A DNA stretch of 64,000 nucleotides from Alistipes sp. (lineage in GTDB: Bacteria > Bacteroidota > Bacteroidia > Bacteroidales > Rikenellaceae). The stretch is taken from NCBI GenBank assembly GCA_017646625.1, contig JAGCMF010000002.1, positions 62,001-126,000 on the forward strand, given 5' to 3'. Position numbers and translations under genes: made by a program. The notes below the pieces were generated by a model. It worked only from the letters and a program-made list of their open reading frames with translations. It made no database searches and was not told the origin of the DNA. Position 1 is the first letter of the stretch. Each line of letters starts with the position of its first letter. Shown here one piece after another: positions 53,806 through 61,354 of this stretch.

Positions 53806-54729
53806 TTACTGTGCGAGCAACCAACGTTCGCAGTCGAGGGCTGCGATACAGCCAGAACCTGCAGCGGTGATAGCCTGACGGTAGTGAGGATCCTTAACGT
53901 CGCCAGCAGCGAACACACCCTCAACAGATGTCTTTGATGTGCCAGGAACAACCTTGATGTAACCCTGCTCATCGAGCTCAAGCTGACCCTTGAATACCTC
54001 AACATTAGGGTGGTGACCGATGGCGAGGAAGAAGCCCATGATGTCGAGAGTGCGCTCTACGCCGTCGTTGCTAACCACGCGTACGCCTGTTACGCCATCC
54101 TCGTCGCCGAGTACCTCCTTTGTGTTGTGCTCGAAGAGAACCTCGATGTTAGGAGTATTGAATACTCTCTCCTGCATAGCCTTTGATGCGCGGAGGTAGT
54201 TCTTACGAACGATGAGGTATACCTTCTTGCAGATAGATGCGAGGTATGTAGCCTCCTCACATGCTGTGTCACCGCCGCCAACAACAGCAACATCCTGCTT
54301 GCGGTAGAAGAAACCGTCACATGTAGCACATGCGCTCACGCCCATGCCGCGGAACTTTGACTCTGACTCCAAGCCGAGGTACTTTGCACTTGCACCTGTG
54401 CTCACAATCACTGCCTCTGCCTCGATCTGATGCTCGTGGTCAACAGTAACCTTGAATGGGCGCTGTGAGAGGTCGATGTCTGTGATGATACCTGTGCGCA
54501 CGTCAGCACCGAAGCGCTGTGCCTGCTTCTTGAGGTCGGCCATCATGGCTGTACCTGTGATGCCCTCTGGGTAGCCTGGGAAGTTCTCAATCTCTGTTGT
54601 TGTTGTCAACTGACCGCCTGGCTCGATACCCTCGTAGAGTACTGGTGATAGATTAGCACGTGATGTGTAGATAGCTGCTGTGAAGCCCGCTGGGCCACTA
54701 CCAATGATCAATACTTTTACTTTCTCCAT
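53806..54729 (-). CDS. trxB: Thioredoxin-disulfide reductase
   Basis: 307 residues: FAD-binding IIGSGPAGFTAAIYTSRA, the redox pair in ACATCDGFF, NADPH-binding VGGGDTACEEATYL and FAAGDVKDPHYRQ. It reduces thioredoxin with NADPH in the cytoplasm. Length is standard. Within the sigma-rsmG-DUF4954-trxB-rnz run; 43 bases after the DUF4954 gene. Confidence 0.97.
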   Translation of the reverse strand: MEKVKVLIIGSGPAGFTAAIYTSRANLSPVLYEGIEPGGQLTTTTEIENFPGYPEGITGTAMMADLKKQAQRFGADVRTGIITDIDLSQRPFKVTVDHEHQIEAEAVIVSTGASAKYLGLESESKFRGMGVSACATCDGFFYRKQDVAVVGGGDTACEEATYLASICKKVYLIVRKNYLRASKAMQERVFNTPNIEVLFEHNTKEVLGDEDGVTGVRVVSNDGVERTLDIMGFFLAIGHHPNVEVFKGQLELDEQGYIKVVPGTSKTSVEGVFAAGDVKDPHYRQAITAAGSGCIAALDCERWLLAQ

Positions 54730-54772
54730 GGTTTAGTTGTTTTTAGTTATTGTATAGTTTGTTTGTTGTAGT

Positions 54773-56503
54773 CTATCGTGTGTTTAAGAAGTCTGCCAGG
54801 TGCTCACTCTCGTTGCGGAAGTCGTAGCCATAGCCCACCATCATGTCGGTGCCAGCATCACGCTGTCTATCCTCCTCTGTAGCCTCTCTCATGCGTGCCA
54901 CAATCCTCTCGGATGAGGCTATTATATCCTCCACCTCGGCCTCTGTGGGTGCGTGTCCGAGGAGCATGGCAAGGATGTCGCTTGCATATGCTGCTGCCAT
55001 GTCGTTGTAGGATAACATCAGGGTGTTAAACCTCTCTGTTATGCCCTCCAGCGTTAATTTACCCTCTATTGTCTGGCACATTATATCCTCCACAATGCCT
55101 ATTGGCAGATACTGACCTGCCACGTCTATCCACTCGCTGCCATCCACCTTCACGGCTGTTCTGTCACCACCACGTAGCATGGTGCCAAGGGATGCTGCTA
55201 TGGCGCTGTTGTATAGCTTTATGCCTCGTGCGAGCATCGTTGCGCGTATCGTCGTGCGGTTGTAGCTGTAGCTCTTTGCCTCGGGGTCACTCTCCTGTAG
55301 GCGTGTCAGGGCATCTACGCCACGTAGCATCTTGCCTGTGATGAAGGGGTTGAACTCGTCGAAGCATATGTTGTCGCGCTTCAGCGTGCGCTTATCGCGT
55401 GCCTTCCACTTCTCTATATCGCGCACCGTGCCGTAGCTCTTGAGTGCGAGGCCTGGCATGAGCAGCGTGTGTCCATTCTCCTCGATGAGGTATGAGTAGG
55501 GCATATCCTGTGTGTCGTGGTGGCGCGTATGACGACCGAGTACCACGGTGTAGGGGCCCTCTATCGCTGGCGACATTACGTATGCGCTACTTCCGAACTT
55601 CGTGCCTCGCTGGTGCACCGCCTGGTGCACAGCACCACTCTTGAATAGGTGGTTCGACTGGTTTGTGCCACTGCCGGCGTTGAAAAATGAGAATATGCCG
55701 GCAATCAGTAGTGACGACTTGTGGTGCGACACGGTAAATGGTCCAGCGAAGACCGATGCTGCCTCGCCATTCTCGAAGTGGCAGTTGGCAAACATAAGCG
55801 TGTCGATGGCTGTGAAGCCATTGTCGATGACCGTATTCTCGCCTATGAAGCAGCGTTCTATGCTCGATGCTCCATCCACACGTGCAGCATTGTCTATTAT
55901 GAAGTTGCGGGCACGCACGTCGATGCCCACGTAGGCATTACGTCCCACCGTGCCATTCTCAAGGTGCGATGAGCCCTCTATCACACAGCCCTCCTCTATG
56001 AGTACCTCGCGCAGGAAGCGAGCTCCCACAATCGTGCTGTTGTTGCCCACGTTACCTATGGCTGACCTATGCTCCTCGGCACGTTCCATGATGAGGTGTG
56101 TTATCCTCTCTGCCAGCGATGCACGGTTGCGCATCATTGTCATGAGGTATGCTGTCTGTGCCGTGAGGTTGCGGTATATCACCGCTGTGCGACCTCCATT
56201 CTCATTTACTGCGGCAACCTTCACGCCCTCACCAAATGTCGAGGCGTGGCGACACTCCATGCGTAGCACGTCGTCTATTATGCAGTCGTCGCCGATAGTG
56301 TAGTTTGCAATCGTTGAGTCGGTGATGCGTGTGCGTGAGCCTATGGTAACCTCGCCCTCGAAGCGCACGTTGCGTAGCTGCTCGGGGGTAAAGTCTTCGG
56401 ATACAAGAACCTTGTCCCACGCCTCGGTGTAGCACCCACGCATGGCAAGTGCTGCTCGTTCCTCGGCTGTCGTTACTCTGTGCTTAATCATCGCCTCACT
56501 CAT
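54773..56503 (-). CDS. DUF4954-type left-handed beta-helix protein
   Basis: 576 residues. Residues ~50-330 are rich in hexapeptide-like steps (VTIGSRTRITDSTIANYTIG; ENGTVGRNAYVGIDVRARN; FIGENTVIDNG), the pattern of nucleotidyl/acyltransferase-type beta-helices. The middle and C-terminal parts match the DUF4954 family seen in Bacteroidales and spirochaetes, with unknown function, possibly sugar-nucleotide handling. No signal or membrane segment. Follows rsmG by 12 bases. Confidence 0.82.
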   Translation of the reverse strand: MSEAMIKHRVTTAEERAALAMRGCYTEAWDKVLVSEDFTPEQLRNVRFEGEVTIGSRTRITDSTIANYTIGDDCIIDDVLRMECRHASTFGEGVKVAAVNENGGRTAVIYRNLTAQTAYLMTMMRNRASLAERITHLIMERAEEHRSAIGNVGNNSTIVGARFLREVLIEEGCVIEGSSHLENGTVGRNAYVGIDVRARNFIIDNAARVDGASSIERCFIGENTVIDNGFTAIDTLMFANCHFENGEAASVFAGPFTVSHHKSSLLIAGIFSFFNAGSGTNQSNHLFKSGAVHQAVHQRGTKFGSSAYVMSPAIEGPYTVVLGRHTRHHDTQDMPYSYLIEENGHTLLMPGLALKSYGTVRDIEKWKARDKRTLKRDNICFDEFNPFITGKMLRGVDALTRLQESDPEAKSYSYNRTTIRATMLARGIKLYNSAIAASLGTMLRGGDRTAVKVDGSEWIDVAGQYLPIGIVEDIMCQTIEGKLTLEGITERFNTLMLSYNDMAAAYASDILAMLLGHAPTEAEVEDIIASSERIVARMREATEEDRQRDAGTDMMVGYGYDFRNESEHLADFLNTR

Positions 56504-56515
56504 ATTATACTTATC

Positions 56516-57148
56516 TTACCTCTTGAAGGGGGTGTATACAACTCTCTTTGTGTCGAAGAACTCATCCTCGAACATTGTGCCAATCTCATGTATATCCCAG
56601 CGGCGGCGTGTTGCTGCGAGCTCCTCGGCAAGGTCTCCGCCCTTGAGATATAGTATGCCGTTGGGGAGTGTTCCGCGCTGTCCGCTGCGTAGCAGAGACC
56701 ATGCCCATGGCATGAAACGAGACATCTCTGTCACTGCGCGTGACACCACATAGTCGAACTTCTCGCCCAGCTGCTCGGCACGGCAGTTCTCGGCACGTAG
56801 GTTCTTTATGCCAGCGCCGCTTGTCACGCCCTCAACAACGCGTATCTTCTTACCTATGGAGTCTACGCCCACGAACTCCGTCTCGGGGAACATGATGGCG
56901 AGAGGTACAGAGGGGAAACCACCACCGCAGCCTATGTCTACAACCTTTGCTCCCGGCTCGAAGGTGCACACCTTGGCTATTGCCAGCGAGTGGAGTATGT
57001 GGCGTGTGTATAGGTGCTCTACATCCTTGCGTGATATGACGTTTATGCGCGCATTCCACTCCTCGTAGAGCTTCCCGAGTCTCTCGAACTGCTCCTGCTG
57101 CTCTCCCGTTATGTCGGGGAAGTATTTTAGTATGATGTCGCTATTCAT
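56516..57148 (-). CDS. rsmG: 16S rRNA (guanine-527-N7)-methyltransferase
   Basis: 210 residues with the GidB/RsmG core: NVISRKDVEHLYTRHILHSLA, SAM motif VVDIGCGGGFPSVPLAI, and YVVSRAVTEM. It methylates G527 of 16S rRNA; loss often gives streptomycin tolerance. Follows the sigma factor by 18 bases and precedes DUF4954 by 12. Confidence 0.96.
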   Translation of the reverse strand: MNSDIILKYFPDITGEQQEQFERLGKLYEEWNARINVISRKDVEHLYTRHILHSLAIAKVCTFEPGAKVVDIGCGGGFPSVPLAIMFPETEFVGVDSIGKKIRVVEGVTSGAGIKNLRAENCRAEQLGEKFDYVVSRAVTEMSRFMPWAWSLLRSGQRGTLPNGILYLKGGDLAEELAATRRRWDIHEIGTMFEDEFFDTKRVVYTPFKR

Positions 57149-57166
57149 CCTATTGTAGCTTATCGT

Positions 57167-57724
57167 TTACTCCTTCTCAATAATTCGTCTGCATATCTCG
57201 GCTCTGCCGCGACGTATCTGCGTCTTTACGGTGTTCAGTGGGCGTGATAGCTTCTCGGCAATCTCATCGTATGAGTACTCATCGAGGAAGCGCATCTCAA
57301 TCACCTCTCGATACTCGTCACTCAACTCCTCGAGGGCGGCGTAGAAGTGTGCACGACTCTGACTTATTATCACCGACTCCTCGGGTGATGGTGTCGTTGC
57401 CATCGGTATGCGGAAGCGTTCGTCGATGGATATGTCGTCATTACGGCGGCGCAGATGGTCTATCAGCGTGTTTCGTGCAATGGTGTATATCCACTGTCCG
57501 AAGGTGTAGCTCTTCGAGTAGTTCTCTATGTGCAGATAGACCTTTATGAAGGTCTCCTGCAGTAGGTCGCTGGCCATCGCTTTGTCGCCAAGGCGCTGCT
57601 CGAATAGTCGCATCAGGGCATCGCGGTAGCGTGTGAAGAGGTACTCGAAGGCCTGCTGGTCGCCCGAGGCAGCAAGCTCCACAAGAGAGCTGTCGCTGGC
57701 TACGATGTAGTCATCTATCTCCAT
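57167..57724 (-). CDS. ECF-type RNA polymerase sigma factor
   Basis: 185 residues: sigma region 2 (DQQAFEYLFTRYRDALMRLF; DLLQETFIKVYLHI; TFGQWIYTIARNTLIDHLRRR) and region 4 (ALEELSDEYREVIEMRFLDEYSYDEIAEKLSRPLNTVKTQIRRGRAE). No anti-sigma gene is adjacent; instead its start overlaps the end of the glycosyltransferase-like gene by 10 bases, implying coupled expression. Targets unknown. Confidence 0.94.
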   Translation of the reverse strand: MEIDDYIVASDSSLVELAASGDQQAFEYLFTRYRDALMRLFEQRLGDKAMASDLLQETFIKVYLHIENYSKSYTFGQWIYTIARNTLIDHLRRRNDDISIDERFRIPMATTPSPEESVIISQSRAHFYAALEELSDEYREVIEMRFLDEYSYDEIAEKLSRPLNTVKTQIRRGRAEICRRIIEKE

Positions 57725-58875
57725 ACGCGCGGTGTGTTATGACTCTCGTGTGAACCTATCATCCACTCTATAAATGGACCTATGAGGTCGTATATCCAGT
57801 AGTGTAGTGCTATGCCACGTTCTCCGAGCTTGCGTGCTGTGCGGTGCGATGTCCACACCACTATGGCGTAGCGTAGGAGTATTAATCCTGCTACTATGCA
57901 CTTTAACTCGAGGGGTAGCACTGCGAGTGCTGTGACGGCTGTGAGGAAGAATAGTAGGCGGCTGTCACGTTCACGGCGTATGAATGTCTTCACGGATGTG
58001 GGGTAGTCCTTCGCCGTAGAGCCGTAGTAGCGCATATGCTCCATCCACTCTGACCACTGTGATGGTCGTTCCTCGGCAACGAGGGAGTGTGGAGATAGCA
58101 CCACGGCGATGTGCTCTGGACGTGTGATATCCTGTAGGTACAGGTCGTTGTCGCCTATGTCTATGCCGAGGTGGTTGTATCCGCGTGTCGACTCGTAGAG
58201 TTCGCGTGTGAAGCCATAGTTGCTGCGTGGTGCGTAGTATAGTTTGTCCACTACGGCACGCGACATGGCATTGCGCAGACGGTGAAGCTCCGTTAGGCGC
58301 ATCAAATATGTCTTAAGACTATTATTCTCGAATGAGGGTACCACAGGACCTAATACCACCGAGCCACGTTCAAAACCCTTTGCCATGAGAGCTATCCACT
58401 TCTCCGAGAGGGGTGCAGCACCAGGTGTTGTGAAGAGCAGTGCGTCGTACTGTGCCGACTTTATGCCTACGTTGAGTGCCTGCTTGTTGGTTATGTATAC
58501 GTGGTCGTTGCCACCCATCTTCGTGAGTCGCATGTATGAGTAGCTGTCGCGTATGCGCTGCAACTCCTCGTAATACTCCATGTCGCCACCGATGTATACC
58601 ACGACAATCTCGTAGTGGTCGTACTGCTGTTGTAGGAGTGCTGGGAGCTCTGTTGTGAGGAAGTTGTCACTCTCGCCGCGCAGTGCCACAATGACCGATA
58701 TCGGAGGCATGCTGTCGTGCTTCTTGCGACGGCGCATTAGACGGAAGCGATATATGCGGTAATAGGCTATGGCATAGTAGTATAGCTGCACCATAAAGAG
58801 TATTATGATTGCGGCCATCAGGGCAACGCCTTGCCATGTATAGTGTTCAAGTATCTGGTTAAAAAAATGTGTCAC
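57715..58875 (-). CDS. Membrane GT2-like glycosyltransferase with degenerate catalytic motifs
   Basis: 386 residues: N-terminal helix (WQGVALMAAIIILFMVQLYYYA), a GT-A domain from ~50 (PPISVIVALRGESDNF), and C-terminal helices (LLFFLTAVTALAVLPLELKCIVAGLILL). In GT2 enzymes the metal-binding DxD usually reads FTDAD; here it is LLFTTPGAAP, with both Asp lost. GDNDLYL may stand for the catalytic ED region, and the QxxRW motif is absent. So it may be inactive or use another mechanism. First gene of the run with the ECF sigma factor, which it overlaps by 10 bases. Confidence 0.8.
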   Translation of the reverse strand: MTHFFNQILEHYTWQGVALMAAIIILFMVQLYYYAIAYYRIYRFRLMRRRKKHDSMPPISVIVALRGESDNFLTTELPALLQQQYDHYEIVVVYIGGDMEYYEELQRIRDSYSYMRLTKMGGNDHVYITNKQALNVGIKSAQYDALLFTTPGAAPLSEKWIALMAKGFERGSVVLGPVVPSFENNSLKTYLMRLTELHRLRNAMSRAVVDKLYYAPRSNYGFTRELYESTRGYNHLGIDIGDNDLYLQDITRPEHIAVVLSPHSLVAEERPSQWSEWMEHMRYYGSTAKDYPTSVKTFIRRERDSRLLFFLTAVTALAVLPLELKCIVAGLILLRYAIVVWTSHRTARKLGERGIALHYWIYDLIGPFIEWMIGSHESHNTPRVWR

Positions 58876-58899
58876 TTTTCAAGTATCTATATAATCGCA

Positions 58900-58907
58900 C
58901 AAAGATA
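58900..58907 (-). promoter_or_regulatory. -7 promoter element for the GT2-sigma-rsmG run
   Basis: The reverse strand reads TATCTTTG, 25 bases before the glycosyltransferase-like start. Confidence 0.65.
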
Positions 58908-59034
58908 GTAAAAAAATGTGAAAGGGACAATGCTACACATGAAAACTATAGACCTAATATTGGGGTAAAGGGTTAATTGATGCTTTGGCTTGGAAGTTAT
59001 TAAATTTATTAGCTGAAGAATGAATTATTTTTAG

Positions 59035-59042
59035 TATCTTTG
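59035..59042 (+). promoter_or_regulatory. -7 promoter element for the tgt operon
   Basis: TATCTTTG followed by C, 17 bases before tgt. Confidence 0.68.
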
Positions 59043-59059
59043 CACGTTATATATATGTT

Positions 59060-60190
59060 ATGAAGTTTACATTGCAACATACCGCGCCCGAGAGTAAGGC
59101 GCGTGCAGGTCTGCTCGAGACAGACCATGGTCCTATCGAGACACCAATATTTATGCCCGTGGGTACTGCTGCGGCAATGAAGGGTATCTTCCACCGCGAT
59201 GTGGAGAATGAGGCAAAGGCGCAGATTATCCTTGCTAACACCTACCACCTATATCTACGTCCTGGTATGGATATCTTGGAGAAGGCGGGTGGTGTACATC
59301 GCTTCTCGTCGTGGACAAAGCCTATGCTCACCGATAGTGGTGGCTTCCAGGTATTCTCGCTTGCGGCATGCCGTAAGCTCAAGGAGGATGGCTGTCACTT
59401 CCAGTCGCATATAGATGGCTCCCGACATATCTTCACGCCCGAGAGTGTCATAGATACGGAACGTACCATAGGTGCCGACATCATGATGGCCTTCGACGAG
59501 TGTCCTCCGGGTGATGCCCCCTACGACTATGCCTCAAAGTCGTTGGCGCTTACAGAACGCTGGCTCGACCGTTGCTTCAACCGCTACCACCAGACGCAAC
59601 CAAAGTGGGGTCACTATCAGGCACTATTCCCCATTGTGCAGGGTGCTGGCTACCCCGACCTTCGTGAACGTGCCGCACGCAATGTGTTGCAGTATAATGC
59701 CGATGGCTATGCCATTGGCGGTCTTGCTGTGGGTGAGCCTACGGATGTCATGTACTCTATGATAGAGGTTTGTAATGGGGTGTTACCAACAGATAAGCCA
59801 CGCTACTTAATGGGTGTGGGTACACCTATCAACATCCTTGAGGCTATAGACCGTGGTGTCGATATGTTTGACTGCGTGATGCCTACGCGTAATGGTCGTA
59901 ATGGTCAGCTATTCACGTCGGAGGGTATCATCAACATCCGCAATAAAAAGTGGGAGGACGACTTCTCTCCTATCGACCCTAATGGTGTGACATTCGCCGA
60001 TAAGCAGTATACCAAGGCGTACCTACATCACCTTGTGGTATGCAAGGAGATGCTCGCGGCGCAGATAGCCTCGTTGCACAACACGGCCTTCTACCTATGG
60101 CTCGTTGGTGAGGCGCGTAAGCACATCATCGCTGGCGACTTTAAGCCATGGAAGGAGATGATGGTTGTCAAACTTGGCAGACGTCTATAA
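59060..60190 (+). CDS. tgt: tRNA-guanine transglycosylase lacking the zinc Cys cluster
   Basis: 376 residues: MPVGTAAAMKG, the catalytic Asp in LTDSGGFQVFSL, MAFDECPPG, IGGLAVGEP and the nucleophile Asp in MFDCVMPTRNGRNG. It exchanges G34 for preQ1 in queuosine tRNAs. In E. coli-type enzymes the C-terminal part has CxCxxC for zinc before YSRAYLHHL; here it reads DPNGVTFADKQYTKAYLHHL with none of those Cys, while the His in SLHN remains. Starts the tgt-lptG-mqnE/PASTA-rluD run. Confidence 0.94.
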   Translation: MKFTLQHTAPESKARAGLLETDHGPIETPIFMPVGTAAAMKGIFHRDVENEAKAQIILANTYHLYLRPGMDILEKAGGVHRFSSWTKPMLTDSGGFQVFSLAACRKLKEDGCHFQSHIDGSRHIFTPESVIDTERTIGADIMMAFDECPPGDAPYDYASKSLALTERWLDRCFNRYHQTQPKWGHYQALFPIVQGAGYPDLRERAARNVLQYNADGYAIGGLAVGEPTDVMYSMIEVCNGVLPTDKPRYLMGVGTPINILEAIDRGVDMFDCVMPTRNGRNGQLFTSEGIINIRNKKWEDDFSPIDPNGVTFADKQYTKAYLHHLVVCKEMLAAQIASLHNTAFYLWLVGEARKHIIAGDFKPWKEMMVVKLGRRL

Positions 60191-60242
60191 CCGCATAAAG
60201 CTATGTAGCACAGGTCATAAGTGACTTAAAAAGTGTTTTAAA

Positions 60243-61352
60243 GTGAGAATATTTCCATCCATACCAGGTTATCGAATACTCGATAGATATATACTCGGAA
60301 AGTTTCTGCGTACCTATATCTTCGGTCTTTTGATGATGACCATCATCCTCGTAGTCTTCGACTATGTAGAGAAGGTCGATGACTTCACGGAGCTTAAGGC
60401 GCCGTGGAGTGCCATCATCTTCGACTACTACAAGAACTTCATCCCACAATTCATAAATCAGTTTAGTGCGCTGTTCACCTTCATCTCGGTAATCTTCTTC
60501 ACCTCGAAGATGGCTATGCAGACCGAGATTGTGGCGATACTCTCGGGTGGTGTCAGCTTCCGTCGTCTCATGTGGCCCTATATGCTCGGTGCTACGCTTA
60601 TCGCCGCGTTGAGTCTGTCGTTAAGCCTGTGGGTTATACCCGAGGGCCAGAAAGCTAGTGTAGCCTTCCTGAGTAAGTACTTAAAGCAGAACCAGGTCAT
60701 CACCTATAACGAGCATGTATATCGTCAGCTTGAGCCTGGCACGTTTGCCTATGTGCGTGGTTACTCGCCGCACCTCGAACGTGTACCCTTCTTCGCCATA
60801 GAACGATATGAGGGCTCCACCATGGTCGAGACGCTTAATGCTGCGAGTGCCACCTTCGATGCGGAGTCTGGTCGCTGGACAGCACCTCGCTATGTCATCT
60901 ACACACGTACCGAGGATGGCTCTATGGGCTATGAGCAGTTCCGTAACCTCGACACACTTATAGACCTCGATGTGCGCGAGCTTGTCGACACAAAGGGACT
61001 TGTCAAGACCCTCACCTATGAGGAACTCAACGACTTCCTCGCACAGCAGCAGCGTAAAGGCTCTGATAGTCTCTTCCTTATAGAGGTGGAACGTCATACA
61101 CGCTTCTCATACCCCTTCTCCACCTTCATCCTAACGATTATAGGTGTGGCCCTTGCCTCGCGTAAGGTGCGTGGCGGTATGGGTATGCATATAGGCCTCG
61201 GTATTGCACTCTGTTTCGCCTATATCATGCTTGGTCGTGTCTTCGAGCAGATAGCCCTCGGAGGCTCTATGCCACCATGGTTGGGCGTGTGGCTGCCTAA
61301 TATTATATTTGCAATAATAGCCATTGTTGTCTATCGTAAAGCACCGAAATAG
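60243..61352 (+). CDS. LptF/LptG-family lipopolysaccharide export permease
   Basis: 369 residues. An in-frame stop at 60222 and absence of ATG before the first helix fix the start at the GTG of 60243. Helices near residues 20-45, 55-80, 100-125 and three at the C-terminus (FILTIIGVALASRK; HIGLGIALCFAYIML; IIFAIIAIVVY) flank a ~150-residue periplasmic beta-jellyroll. This is the YjgP/YjgQ fold; it belongs to the LPS transporter with LptB. Its stop is 2 bases from the MqnE/PASTA gene. F versus G cannot be told with certainty. Confidence 0.9.
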   Translation: MRIFPSIPGYRILDRYILGKFLRTYIFGLLMMTIILVVFDYVEKVDDFTELKAPWSAIIFDYYKNFIPQFINQFSALFTFISVIFFTSKMAMQTEIVAILSGGVSFRRLMWPYMLGATLIAALSLSLSLWVIPEGQKASVAFLSKYLKQNQVITYNEHVYRQLEPGTFAYVRGYSPHLERVPFFAIERYEGSTMVETLNAASATFDAESGRWTAPRYVIYTRTEDGSMGYEQFRNLDTLIDLDVRELVDTKGLVKTLTYEELNDFLAQQQRKGSDSLFLIEVERHTRFSYPFSTFILTIIGVALASRKVRGGMGMHIGLGIALCFAYIMLGRVFEQIALGGSMPPWLGVWLPNIIFAIIAIVVYRKAPK

Positions 61353-61354
61353 TT

